Positions 1 through 9,583 of a stretch of DNA of 10,669 bases are shown here, in pieces. Position 1 is the first letter of the stretch; each line of letters opens with the position of its first letter. The notes beneath the pieces were generated by a model. The model had not been told where the DNA came from. It did not search any database and saw only the letters and a program-made list of their open reading frames with translations. Where the stretch lies: the NCBI GenBank assembly GCA_035480955.1, contig DATIHF010000012.1, positions 1-10,669 on the forward strand. Reading direction: 5' to 3'. A program made the position numbers and the translations under genes. Origin of the DNA: DATIHF01 sp035480955 (lineage in GTDB: Bacteria > Patescibacteriota > Microgenomatia > Woykebacterales > RBG-16-39-9b).

Positions 1-35
1 GGTCCACCAAACGAGGACTTGAAAAGGTCCATCAA

Positions 36-62
36 GAAGCACTTTAAAAACTGAAAAGAAGC
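36..62 (+). other. 23S rRNA processing stem, 5' arm (pairs with 3041-3067)
   Basis: Bases 48-62 (AAACTGAAAAGAAGC) are the exact reverse complement of 3041-3055. After one mismatch (47/3056), bases 36-46 pair with 3057-3067 with two G-U pairs. The two arms flank the 23S gene by about 60 bases upstream and 25 downstream, as expected for the double-stranded RNase III substrate that releases pre-23S rRNA. The pairing is seen directly; cleavage by RNase III is inferred from the known maturation pathway. Confidence 0.85.
39..53 (+). promoter_or_regulatory. boxA-like antitermination sequence in rRNA leader
   Basis: The sequence GCACTTTAAAAACTG resembles the boxA elements found before 23S genes in many bacteria (for example GCTCTTTAACA in Escherichia coli). 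Such elements bind NusB/NusE and protect rRNA transcription from Rho. The match is by motif only, and these bases also lie in the 5' arm of the processing stem, so the resemblance could be partly fortuitous. Confidence 0.4.
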
Positions 63-120
63 AAATTCACCCCAAAGCGTCTGCAAGAAGTTCATTCGCT
101 TGTAGAGTTTGGGGTGAAGT

Positions 121-3017
<2,897 letters not shown>

Positions 3018-3109
3018 AAAGTTTGCCTTCGGGCGGACACGCTTCTTTTCAGTTTCTAGAGTGTTTCAAGCAAATGCTCTTGGATCAGGGTTAAATTTAG
3101 CCTTGTTCC
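3018..3109 (+). other. 23S-5S transcribed spacer with UUCG hairpin and processing-stem 3' arm
   Basis: The spacer holds a hairpin, GTTTGCC (3021-3027) with GGCGGAC (3032-3038), closed by a UUCG tetraloop. It is followed by the 3' arm (3041-3067) of the long stem that encloses 23S. No tRNA is seen in the spacer. Confidence 0.8.
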
Positions 3110-3223
3110 AAGGTCGTTTGAGCGGGGTGGCTCTACCTCTTACCGTTCCGAACAGAGTCGTAAAACGCCCCAGCGCTGATGATACTGCAGCTTCTCAGCT
3201 GTGGGAACCTAGGTCACGACCTT
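3110..3223 (+). rRNA. rrf: 5S ribosomal RNA
   Basis: Small rRNA of the central protuberance of the large subunit. The terminal helix is AAGGTCGT (3110-3117) with ACGACCTT (3216-3223). Between these lie the typical 5S blocks: GAGCGGGGTGGCTC near 3120, CCGTTCCGAACAGAGTCGTA (loop C region, related to CCGAACTCAGAAGTGAA of E. coli), CGCCCCAGCGCTGATGATAC and GTGGGAACCTAGGTC. The length of about 114-116 bases is usual. Position after 23S is the standard 16S-23S-5S order. Ends are taken from the terminal helix and may be off by one or two bases. Confidence 0.96.
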
Positions 3224-3230
3224 ATATTTG

Positions 3231-3260
3231 AAAAGACCCATCGCAAGGTGGGTTTTTTCT
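3231..3260 (+). terminator. Intrinsic terminator of the rRNA operon
   Basis: ACCCA (3236-3240) pairs with TGGGT (3249-3253) across an 8-base loop, and the stem extends through an A-run (3231-3234) facing the T-run. Six T residues (3253-3258) follow. It begins 8 bases after the 5S gene, which fits termination of the rRNA transcript. Confidence 0.85.
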
Positions 3261-3267
3261 TTTCCTC

Positions 3268-3295
3268 TTGCGGATTCAGTTGAATCTGCTACAAT
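3268..3295 (+). promoter_or_regulatory. Putative promoter of the S1-clpC-radA-PIN/TRAM cluster
   Basis: A good -10 box TACAAT (3290-3295) lies 16 bases after TTGCGG (3268-3273), a poor -35 that shares only the TTG. It is the only plausible promoter between the rRNA terminator and the S1 start. The interval between the boxes is almost filled by the inverted repeat GATTCA-GT-TGAATC (3273-3286), which could be an operator. The likely transcript begins near 3302 and contains the hairpin CTCCGA/TCGGAG (3303-3308/3312-3317) before the ribosome binding site. Confidence 0.5.
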
Positions 3296-3343
3296 AGCCT
3301 CACTCCGAATCTCGGAGAATCCAAACTCACGAAAGGTATTTTT

Positions 3344-4435
3344 ATGTCCGAAACCCAAACTGCTACCAAAGTCTCCAAGATGGAGGAGCTCTTAGCAAAG
3401 TCTGAATTCTTACCCAAAAAATTAACTCGAGGCCAGGTCGTTGACGGCATTGTCGTTTCCAAAAGCCGTGACGGGATGCTGGTTGATATTTCCGCTAAAG
3501 CTGAAGCCGTGATCTCCGGCAAAGATCTGCCACTCGATTACGACAATATTAAAGTTGGCGATACCGTCTCTGCCGTTGTGATCTCTTCCGAAGGCGAGTC
3601 AGGGCAGGCGATGCTGTCGATGCGCAAAGTCGGTGGCGAGCTGCGTTGGAAACAGCTTAACGAAAAAATGAATTCTGGCGAGTCAGTCGAAGTCAAAGGA
3701 ATCGAAGCCAACCGTGGTGGTCTGATCGTTGAAACCGATGGTCTGCGGGGGTTTATCCCTTCGTCCCACTTACTTTCTGGAGCAAACGGCAGTATTGGCA
3801 AAACTATTGAGGTCAAAGTAATCGAAGTTGATAAGAAAATGAACCGCTTGGTTTTTTCCGAAAGAGAAGCCCATCCTGAAGAAGCTAAATTGCCAAAAAT
3901 GGAACTGACCTTTAAAGAAGGCGATGAGTTGGACGGAAAGGTGAGCAAAGTTCTCGCTTTTGGTATTTTAGTTAGTTTGCCTGGGGAAGTTGAAGGGTTG
4001 GTACACATCAGTGAAATTTCCTGGGATCGAGTCGAAAAAATCGAGTCAATGTTCAAAGTTGCCGACAGTGTCAAGGTCAAAGTCATCAGTATTGATCCTT
4101 ACTCTGGTAAAGTAAATCTCTCAATTAAAAAACTGCAAAGCGATCCTTGGAAAGAAGCCGCGAAAAAATACCCAGTTGGCAAAGACATCGAAGCGGAGAT
4201 TTCTCGAACCAGCAGTTACGGAGCTTTTGTCCAACTTGAACAGGGTATCGAAGGGTTGATTCACTCTTCCAAAATTCCCTACGGACGAAAACTCGAAGTC
4301 GGCGAAAAGGTGAAAATCAGTATCGATCTTTTCAACCCTGACCAACACCGGGTTGCCCTGCGTCTCGCTGGAGAAGAACAACCAGAAGAAGAACCCAAGA
4401 AAAAAACTAAGAAAACCAAGAAGTTAGAAGGTTAA
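3344..4435 (+). CDS. rpsA: S1 RNA-binding domain protein (ribosomal protein S1-like)
   Basis: Protein of 363 residues built from four S1 (OB-fold) RNA-binding repeats at about residues 28-94, 105-172, 190-260 and 275-343. Repeat 3 is the most canonical, with KVLAFGILVSLPGEVEGLVH and the following HISEIS; repeat 4 has SYGAFVQLEQGIEGLIH. S1 binds mRNA on the 30S subunit and helps initiation. The family in E. coli has six repeats and about 557 residues, so this is a short form like the four-repeat proteins of many Gram-positive bacteria. The C-terminus (345-363) is a charged tail of Glu then Lys runs. The start ATG has a good Shine-Dalgarno AAAGG (3332-3336) at 7 bases. It is the first gene after the rRNA terminator and is separated from clpC by one base, so the two are probably cotranscribed. 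Whether it is the true ribosomal S1 or another S1-repeat protein cannot be settled here. Confidence 0.88.
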   Translation: MSETQTATKVSKMEELLAKSEFLPKKLTRGQVVDGIVVSKSRDGMLVDISAKAEAVISGKDLPLDYDNIKVGDTVSAVVISSEGESGQAMLSMRKVGGELRWKQLNEKMNSGESVEVKGIEANRGGLIVETDGLRGFIPSSHLLSGANGSIGKTIEVKVIEVDKKMNRLVFSEREAHPEEAKLPKMELTFKEGDELDGKVSKVLAFGILVSLPGEVEGLVHISEISWDRVEKIESMFKVADSVKVKVISIDPYSGKVNLSIKKLQSDPWKEAAKKYPVGKDIEAEISRTSSYGAFVQLEQGIEGLIHSSKIPYGRKLEVGEKVKISIDLFNPDQHRVALRLAGEEQPEEEPKKKTKKTKKLEG

Positions 4436-4436
4436 A

Positions 4437-6869
4437 ATGTCGCGCAAAATTAACGAGAAATTCACAGAAAGAGCCAAACGAGCGCTTTTTCTAGCCGCTC
4501 GCGAAGCCAAAAATTTCCGCTCCCCCTTGATTGACACAGAACACATTCTGCTGGGAATACTTGCTGACAATTCCTCTGGTGCTTCGCGGATCCTGGCATC
4601 TTACCAGCTCGATATTGGCCGAGTTCGGGAAACTGTTTTGGCAAGTTCTGACCCCAAAGCGATTGAAGGAGAAACAGGGGCTTTCACTGAAGCGGCTCAA
4701 GAAGCAATTGCCAGCTCCGCTCTGCAAGCTTATTTGCAGGGCAACAGTTTTGTTGGCACCGAACACCTTTTGGCTGGCCTGTCGAAAACTACCTCAGGAC
4801 TAGCTTGTCATATCCTGCGCTCTTGGGGTCTCACCTACGAAATTGTCAAAAACAAACTTGAAGGAGGCAACAACGCCTCGAAAAACCAAGCCACTTTTGA
4901 AACCCAAACCCCACTTCTCAATACTTATGGACGTGATTTGACTGAGTTAGCTCTTGAAGAAGAGCTCGACCCAGTGATTTCTCGGGAGACAGAAATCGAC
5001 CGAGTTATTCAAATTCTTTCCCGTCGTACTAAAAATAATCCAATTTTACTTGGGGAAGCAGGGGTGGGAAAAACCGCGATCGTTGAGGGTTTAGCGCAAA
5101 AGATTATTAATCGAGAGGTGCCCCAGCGTTTCTTTGACACTCGCTTGATTAATCTTGACTTAAACGCACTAGTTGCAGGCACCCGTTTTCGGGGAGATTT
5201 TGAAGAAAGACTGCTTGGCGTGCTCGAAGAAATTCGCGACAGTGGCAATATCATTTTATTTATTGACGAGATTCATACCATTATTGGCGCTGGTGGGGCA
5301 GGAGGAGCTCTGGATGCCGCCAATATCCTCAAACCCGCTCTGGCCCGAGGAGAACTGCGCTGTATTGGCGCCACCACGACTGACGAGTACTCCGAATTTA
5401 TCGAAGAAGACTCAGCTCTTGAGCGCCGCTTTCAGCCAATTATAGTTGCCGAGCCAGATGAGAAAACCGCGGTTGGGATCCTCCAAGGTCTGAAGAGTCG
5501 TTATGAATCTTTTCACGGAGTAAAAATCAAAAAGACCGCTTTGGTCGAGGCAGTCGCCCTTGCCAACCGTTACTTGGTTGATCGTCATCTCCCTGACTCA
5601 GCGATCGATGTCATTGACGAAGCCGCTTCGAAGAAAGCAGTAACTGTGGGGTTATTGCCCAAGACTGCGATCAAAATTGAAGAAAGCTTGGAAGAGCTGC
5701 GTGAAGAAAAAGAAAAATTAATTAAGAACGAGCACTACGAAGAGGCCGTGGACGTGCGTGAAAAAGAGGAGAATTTGATCAAAAAGCTAAAGGAAATTCT
5801 CCAGGAAGATTCTTTAACCGACGAAAAAATCGTCGATGAAAAAGACGTGGCCAAGATCGTTTCGACCATGACTGGAGTTCCAGTTGAAGAATTGACTTCT
5901 TCAGAAGCAGATAAATTGCTCAATTTGGAGAAAGACTTGGAAGAGAAAGTCGTGGGACAGAATGAGGTAATCAAAACAGTTGCTTCGATAGTACGCCGCA
6001 GTCGGGTGGGACTGACTGATTCCAAACGCCCGATCGCTTCTTTTATTTTTCTCGGAACTTCTGGAGTTGGAAAAACCTTGTTGGCGAAATCTTTAGCCGA
6101 GACCCTTTTCGGGGACAGTGAAAACCTGATCAGACTGGATATGAGTGAATTTTCCGAATCCCACACCGTTGCCAGATTAGTCGGAGCGCCTCCTGGTTAT
6201 GTTGGTTTTGAAGAGGGTGGAGAGCTAACTGACAAACTCAAGCACCACCCCTATTCAATTATTCTTTTAGATGAGATCGAGAAAGCCCACAGTGAAGTTT
6301 TCAATATTCTCCTGCAGGTTCTTGAAGATGGGCAACTCACAGACGGACGTGGCAAAGTAACCAATTTCCGCAACAGTGTGCTCATCATGACTAGCAATGT
6401 GGGTAGTCATCTGATAAAAAAAGAGGGTAAGCTTGGCTTTACCGAGATAAATGTTTCTTCAAACGAGAGCGAAGAGAGTGACTACGCAAATATTTCCCAG
6501 AAACTCATCGAAGAGCTTAAAAAGCGTTTCAAGGTAGAGTTTCTCAACCGAGTAGATTCAACTCTGGTTTTCCGACCTTTGAACAAAGAAGTAGTGGAAA
6601 AAATCGCTCGAATACTTTTGAAAGACGTCAAAACTAGGTTGAAAGCCCTCAAGATCAAAGTTGAGGTTTCCGAAAATGTTTACCGCTACCTGGCCACTAA
6701 AGGTTTCTCTTCCGAATATGGTGCCCGAGAGCTGCGCCGCTTGATTCAAGATCAGATCGAAAACCCACTCTCGGAGAAAATCCTTTCTGGTGAGGTAAAA
6801 AGCAGGCAGAAAGTTAAGATCAAGCTAACCAAAGGACAAATCCAAATAACTCCCCATGGCGAAAACTAG
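4437..6869 (+). CDS. clpC: ATP-dependent Clp protease ATPase subunit ClpC (Hsp100 unfoldase)
   Basis: Protein of 810 residues that forms a cytosolic AAA+ hexamer, unfolds proteins and feeds them to ClpP. The domains in order are: two Clp-N repeats (about 3-68 and 80-142); AAA-1 with Walker A GEAGVGKT (206-213), pore loop GTRFRG (248-253), Walker B ILFIDE (273-278) and arginine finger in ALERRF; a short UVR-like coiled-coil middle domain (about 415-455); AAA-2 with Walker A GTSGVGKT (540-547), pore loop GYVG (587-590), Walker B IILLDE (608-613) and sensor-2 GAR (762-764); and a D2-small C-terminal domain. The short middle domain separates it from ClpB. The LGF tripeptide (666-668) sits where ClpC/ClpA carry the ClpP-docking loop, so a ClpP partner is expected elsewhere. 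All catalytic residues are intact. Start ATG has AGAAGG (4426-4431) 5 bases upstream, inside the end of the S1 gene. The Gram-positive regulators ctsR, mcsA and mcsB are not adjacent. Confidence 0.97.
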   Translation: MSRKINEKFTERAKRALFLAAREAKNFRSPLIDTEHILLGILADNSSGASRILASYQLDIGRVRETVLASSDPKAIEGETGAFTEAAQEAIASSALQAYLQGNSFVGTEHLLAGLSKTTSGLACHILRSWGLTYEIVKNKLEGGNNASKNQATFETQTPLLNTYGRDLTELALEEELDPVISRETEIDRVIQILSRRTKNNPILLGEAGVGKTAIVEGLAQKIINREVPQRFFDTRLINLDLNALVAGTRFRGDFEERLLGVLEEIRDSGNIILFIDEIHTIIGAGGAGGALDAANILKPALARGELRCIGATTTDEYSEFIEEDSALERRFQPIIVAEPDEKTAVGILQGLKSRYESFHGVKIKKTALVEAVALANRYLVDRHLPDSAIDVIDEAASKKAVTVGLLPKTAIKIEESLEELREEKEKLIKNEHYEEAVDVREKEENLIKKLKEILQEDSLTDEKIVDEKDVAKIVSTMTGVPVEELTSSEADKLLNLEKDLEEKVVGQNEVIKTVASIVRRSRVGLTDSKRPIASFIFLGTSGVGKTLLAKSLAETLFGDSENLIRLDMSEFSESHTVARLVGAPPGYVGFEEGGELTDKLKHHPYSIILLDEIEKAHSEVFNILLQVLEDGQLTDGRGKVTNFRNSVLIMTSNVGSHLIKKEGKLGFTEINVSSNESEESDYANISQKLIEELKKRFKVEFLNRVDSTLVFRPLNKEVVEKIARILLKDVKTRLKALKIKVEVSENVYRYLATKGFSSEYGARELRRLIQDQIENPLSEKILSGEVKSRQKVKIKLTKGQIQITPHGEN

Positions 6870-8166
6870 CACAGTCTACATTTGTGAAAACTGTGGCTAC
6901 CAGTCTCCTCAGTACCTGGGTAAATGCCCCAATTGCGATAGCTGGAATAGCTTAGTTGAAACTTTGAGTGCTCCAACTGCGCTTGGCTCAACCAGTGCAA
7001 GCAGGGTTTTAGTCAAACCACAAAGGCTGGTAGATACCACCCAGAAGCCTCTGAGAAGGCTTAAGACTGCTGTTGACGAGCTGGACCGAGTCTTGGGCGG
7101 TGGTGTGGTTCCAGGCTCCGTGGTTTTGCTGGCTGGAGATCCAGGAATTGGGAAATCCACCCTGCTGCTTGAAGTAGCCTCAAAATTCCACTCTTTATAC
7201 GTTTCCGGAGAGGAATCAGTGGAGCAGATGAAGCTACGCTCAGATCGTCTAGGCGTGAAAAGTAAGAACTTGTTCGTGCTCGCTGAGACTGATGTTGATC
7301 AGATCATCGCTGCGGCCCAGAGTGAGAAGTACGAGGTAATCGTGGTCGATTCGATCCAAACAGCCACAACTTCCGAGCTTTCCTCGAGCGCCGGTAGCGT
7401 CGCCCAGGTTCGCGAAGCCTCTTTCCGTCTGCAAAGATTTGCCAAAGCCTCAGGCGTGGCTGTTTTCATCATTGGCCAGATCACCAAAGAGGGTAATATC
7501 GCTGGCCCAAAGGTGCTTGAGCACCTGGTAGACACGGTTCTATTCCTCGAAGGCGACACCGAGCACTTTTTCAGGATTCTCTCAGCTTCAAAGAATAGAT
7601 TTGGACCAGTAGACGAAATTGGGGTCTTTGAGATGCAAGAGAGAGGAATCATCGAAGTCAAAAACCCTTCCAAACACTTTTTGGCAGGCAGACTGGAAGC
7701 TCCCGGGAGTATCGTGGTTCCAGTCCTAGAGGGTTCCCGTTCAGTTTTGACTGAAATCCAAGCTCTTACCAACCCCACAAATTTCGGGTTGCCTATCCGC
7801 CGTAGCTTTGGTTTTGATCAAAATCGGCTTCAGTTGCTAGTGGCGACCTTGATCAAAAGGGCCGGGATACCTTTGCAAAACCAGGACATTTTCATCAATG
7901 TTGCTGGTGGATTAAAAATTAAAGAGCCCGCAGCTGATCTGGCGGTTTGTTTGGCTATTGCCAGCTCCGCGCTGGATCAGGTAATATCTAAAGACACTGT
8001 CGCACTTGGAGAAGTGGGACTGCTTGGAGAGCTCAGAGATGTTTCTTTTCTAGATAAAAGAATGGACGAAGCCAAAAGACTTGGTTTCTCTCAATTCTTT
8101 ACTCCTAAAACAGTCAAAACCCTCAAGAGTGCAGTGGACCAATTAAAAAATAAACAAAGAGCCTAA
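6856..8166 (+). CDS. radA: DNA repair protein RadA (Sms)
   Basis: Protein of 436 residues, close to the usual 450. RadA is a RecA-like ATPase/helicase that drives branch migration and processes recombination intermediates with RecA. Visible features are an N-terminal four-cysteine zinc finger (C10, C13, C24, C27), Walker A GDPGIGKST (94-102), Walker B VIVVDS (161-166), the RadA-specific KNRFG motif (246-250) and a C-terminal Lon-protease-like domain (about 280-430) with GGLKIKEPAADLAV. That domain is structural in this family and has no protease role. The ATG overlaps the end of clpC by 14 bases in another frame and lacks a close Shine-Dalgarno (AAAGGA lies about 20 bases upstream), so translation is probably coupled to clpC. 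The clpC-radA order matches that of Bacillus and relatives. Confidence 0.97.
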   Translation: MAKTSTVYICENCGYQSPQYLGKCPNCDSWNSLVETLSAPTALGSTSASRVLVKPQRLVDTTQKPLRRLKTAVDELDRVLGGGVVPGSVVLLAGDPGIGKSTLLLEVASKFHSLYVSGEESVEQMKLRSDRLGVKSKNLFVLAETDVDQIIAAAQSEKYEVIVVDSIQTATTSELSSSAGSVAQVREASFRLQRFAKASGVAVFIIGQITKEGNIAGPKVLEHLVDTVLFLEGDTEHFFRILSASKNRFGPVDEIGVFEMQERGIIEVKNPSKHFLAGRLEAPGSIVVPVLEGSRSVLTEIQALTNPTNFGLPIRRSFGFDQNRLQLLVATLIKRAGIPLQNQDIFINVAGGLKIKEPAADLAVCLAIASSALDQVISKDTVALGEVGLLGELRDVSFLDKRMDEAKRLGFSQFFTPKTVKTLKSAVDQLKNKQRA

Positions 8167-8216
8167 AATTTATCCCGAATTTATCCAAACAGGACTCTTT
8201 GAAAGGAATTATCTTC

Positions 8217-9110
8217 ATGAATTTTGGCACAATTGTCCGTATTTTCCTTGGCATTCTCTTCGGTTACTTTGGCTATCGAGTCGCCCAGGTTTACCTACCT
8301 TTCTCTAACCCTTCATTTAAAGAAGCTAGCGCGCTTGTCATTGGTCTGTTGCTAGCTATCGCCGGAGTTTATCTGATCCCGACTGTTACCAAATGGTTCC
8401 GTGACTTCACACGCTTTTTCTCCAAAAAAGTGGCCGCTGAGGTGATCTCTCAGCTTCACTTGCCAAGAATCACCAATCCTCGCGGTGAAAAAAAGGAAGA
8501 GAAAAAAGAAAAATGGGTCAACCCAATGCTGGTGGATACTTCAGCCCTGATTGACGGGCGAATCCAAGATGTCCTCCAGTCTGGCTTTGTTTTCGGCACA
8601 ATCATCATTCCTGACTTTATTTTACTTGAGCTGCAGCACATTGCTGACAGTGCAGATGATCTCAAAAGAAGTCGGGGTAGGCGAGGACTTGAGGTTCTTG
8701 AGGCAATCAAAAAATCGGATTTGTTCAATAGTGAAGTTTATGAGACCGGACAGACTTCTTTGAAAAATGTTGATGATCGTCTGCTCAAACTTGCGAAAGC
8801 AATCAAGGCTAAACTTATTACCAATGACTTCAATTTAAATAAGATCGCCACCGTCTCTGGAGTGAAGATTCTCAACGTGAATGAACTGGCCAACGCGATC
8901 AAAACGCCAATGATCCCAGGAGAAGAGATCGAAGTGAAAATCATTCAAGAAGGGAAAGAAAAGACCCAAGGAGTAGGCTATTTGCCGGATGGGACAATGA
9001 TTGTGGTCGAAAATGGCGCGCCTCAGCTAGGTAAGAAAGTCAAAGCCAAAGTCTCCCGTGTTATCCAAACCGTCGCCGGAAGAATGATCTTCACACAAGT
9101 AAGTGGATGA
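8217..9110 (+). CDS. Membrane-anchored PIN-TRAM domain protein (YacL type)
   Basis: From ATG 8217 the protein has 297 residues. Two hydrophobic segments (about 6-27 and 36-57) are followed by a cytosolic basic linker (70-100), a PIN nuclease-like domain (about 104-225) and a TRAM RNA-binding domain (about 234-293). The PIN acidic residues are visible: D107 in LVDTSALID, E138 in LLELQ, D186/D187 in NVDDRLL and D204 in ITNDF, so the metal site looks intact and RNase activity is plausible. Bacillus YacL has the same PIN-TRAM tail after, as I recall, about four membrane helices, so this version seems shortened. A TTG at 8199 in the same frame could add six residues, but ATG 8217 has a better-placed AAAGGA (8202-8207). 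It lies 50 bases after radA, as the last gene of the cluster. In Firmicutes, disA stands between radA and yacL; it is absent here. Substrate is unknown. Confidence 0.9.
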   Translation: MNFGTIVRIFLGILFGYFGYRVAQVYLPFSNPSFKEASALVIGLLLAIAGVYLIPTVTKWFRDFTRFFSKKVAAEVISQLHLPRITNPRGEKKEEKKEKWVNPMLVDTSALIDGRIQDVLQSGFVFGTIIIPDFILLELQHIADSADDLKRSRGRRGLEVLEAIKKSDLFNSEVYETGQTSLKNVDDRLLKLAKAIKAKLITNDFNLNKIATVSGVKILNVNELANAIKTPMIPGEEIEVKIIQEGKEKTQGVGYLPDGTMIVVENGAPQLGKKVKAKVSRVIQTVAGRMIFTQVSG

Positions 9111-9213
9111 AAACAGGCGGCAAGCTGGCTATATTTACCCAGGTCTCTGGGTGAACTTACTCTTTCTCACCCTGGAGCGAATCCATATACCTAACTAATT
9201 ACTCCTTAAACAA
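9111..9213. other. Intergenic sequence between the protein cluster and the RNA array
   Basis: Apart from the hairpin at 9134-9172 nothing is recognisable. There is no open frame with a start, no homology to the RNA unit further right and no promoter. It marks the left border of the tandem array. Confidence 0.6.
9134..9172 (+). terminator. Hairpin after the PIN-TRAM gene, possible weak terminator
   Basis: TTTACCCAG (9134-9142) pairs with CTGGGTGAA (9147-9155) with one G-U pair and a 4-base loop, 24 bases after the stop codon. The following sequence is pyrimidine-rich (CTTACTCTTTCTC) rather than a clean T-run, so termination is uncertain. The 3' arm GGGTGA (9149-9154) can instead pair with TCACCC (9167-9172), giving two mutually exclusive hairpins. 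Confidence 0.35.
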
Positions 9214-9370
9214 GTTACTTTTTAGAAAAGTAACCAAAACCACCGCCAGGCTTGCGCGGCTAAAGAAATTTCAGTCGCTCGTATACGTTGGACAACTCGC
9301 CGTTGGCTCAAACAGGTCCACTTAATATCTCGCTTAGTGAAATTTCTTTTTAACGCTGCTCGCAATGGCG
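9214..9370 (+). repeat. Inverted-repeat module of array unit 1
   Basis: It begins with a 9-bp perfect hairpin GTTACTTTT/AAAAGTAAC (9214-9222/9226-9234), followed by ACCAAAACC. An outer stem CGCCA/TGGCG (9244-9248/9366-9370) then encloses a perfect 12-bp stem AAAGAAATTTCA/TGAAATTTCTTT (9262-9273/9338-9349). It ends in TGCTCGCAATGGCG. The module at 10264-10455 has the same order of parts, with different bases in the stems. The 3' arm of the long stem runs into a T-run (9347-9351), so it might also terminate incoming transcription. The role is unknown; a REP- or MITE-like element is an alternative to an RNA-gene module. Confidence 0.6.
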
Positions 9371-9386
9371 ATTGGAGACTTTTTTG

Positions 9387-9583
9387 ATTTTCCTCAACTT
9401 TTCCACAACAATAAAAATGGCTATTTTCGAGGCTAATAAAACTATAAGATATGAGCTCTTCAGGACTACTTTTTCCTATAGGTTTGACAAATCTTGACAA
9501 AAAATTTATAATGTGTAAGTATTTAATTCGCAGACAGGAAAGTACCTTGAGAATTGAAAAATGGATTGTAGAGGCGCTAGAGA
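9387..9583 (+). repeat. Direct repeat, copy 1 (promoter and RNA 5' end)
   Basis: These 197 bases recur at 10473-10669 with only two differences, both transitions (C9428/T10514 and T9452/C10538). The offset is 1086. The block covers a conserved leader with the hairpin AAAAT-GGCT-ATTTT (9413-9426 region), the sigma-70 promoter and the first 65 or so bases of the predicted RNA. The second copy is cut by the window edge, so the repeat is longer than seen here. Confidence 0.97.
9484..9512 (+). promoter_or_regulatory. Strong sigma-70 promoter of array unit 1
   Basis: Consensus -35 TTGACA (9484-9489) and consensus -10 TATAAT (9507-9512) are separated by the optimal 17 bases. This is the best promoter in the window. 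Transcription should start at about 9518-9519. No start codon with a ribosome binding site follows, so the product should be RNA. Confidence 0.88.

Larger units (their letters stand above)
1..120 (+). other. 16S-23S internal transcribed spacer (3' part)
   Basis: This is transcribed spacer immediately upstream of the 23S rRNA; the 16S gene would lie before the window. No tRNA can be drawn here. Two structures are visible. Bases 36-46 plus 48-62 pair with 3041-3055 plus 3057-3067 downstream of 23S, giving a stem of about 26 bp around the whole 23S gene (see the processing-stem entry). Inside it, 66-76 (TTCACCCCAAA) pairs perfectly with 108-118 as a local 11-bp hairpin just before the mature 5' end. 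A small GGAC/GTCC hairpin can form at 15-18/27-30. Confidence 0.85.

Noticed and set aside
8199..8216. TTG at 8199 as start of the PIN-TRAM gene
   Set aside because: It would add six residues before the first membrane segment. ATG 8217 has a purine-rich AAAGGA at a normal distance, so it is preferred, though the TTG cannot be excluded.
9108..9194. TGA read as a sense codon at the end of the PIN-TRAM gene (recoded stop)
   Set aside because: Reading through would add about 28 residues, but the other long genes contain no in-frame TGA, which they would if TGA were a sense codon. The TRAM domain is also complete before it.
9226..9388. Open + strand frame reading through the unit 1 module
   Set aside because: It is open from the hairpin to a TGA at 9386-9388 but has no usable start codon at its beginning. 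The matching frame in the unit 2 module stops early, so it is not a conserved peptide.
9222..9500. Open frame of 92 codons on the - strand
   Set aside because: It starts with TTG without a ribosome binding site, runs antisense across the promoter repeat and the inverted-repeat module, and looks like no known protein. The openness comes from the repeat.
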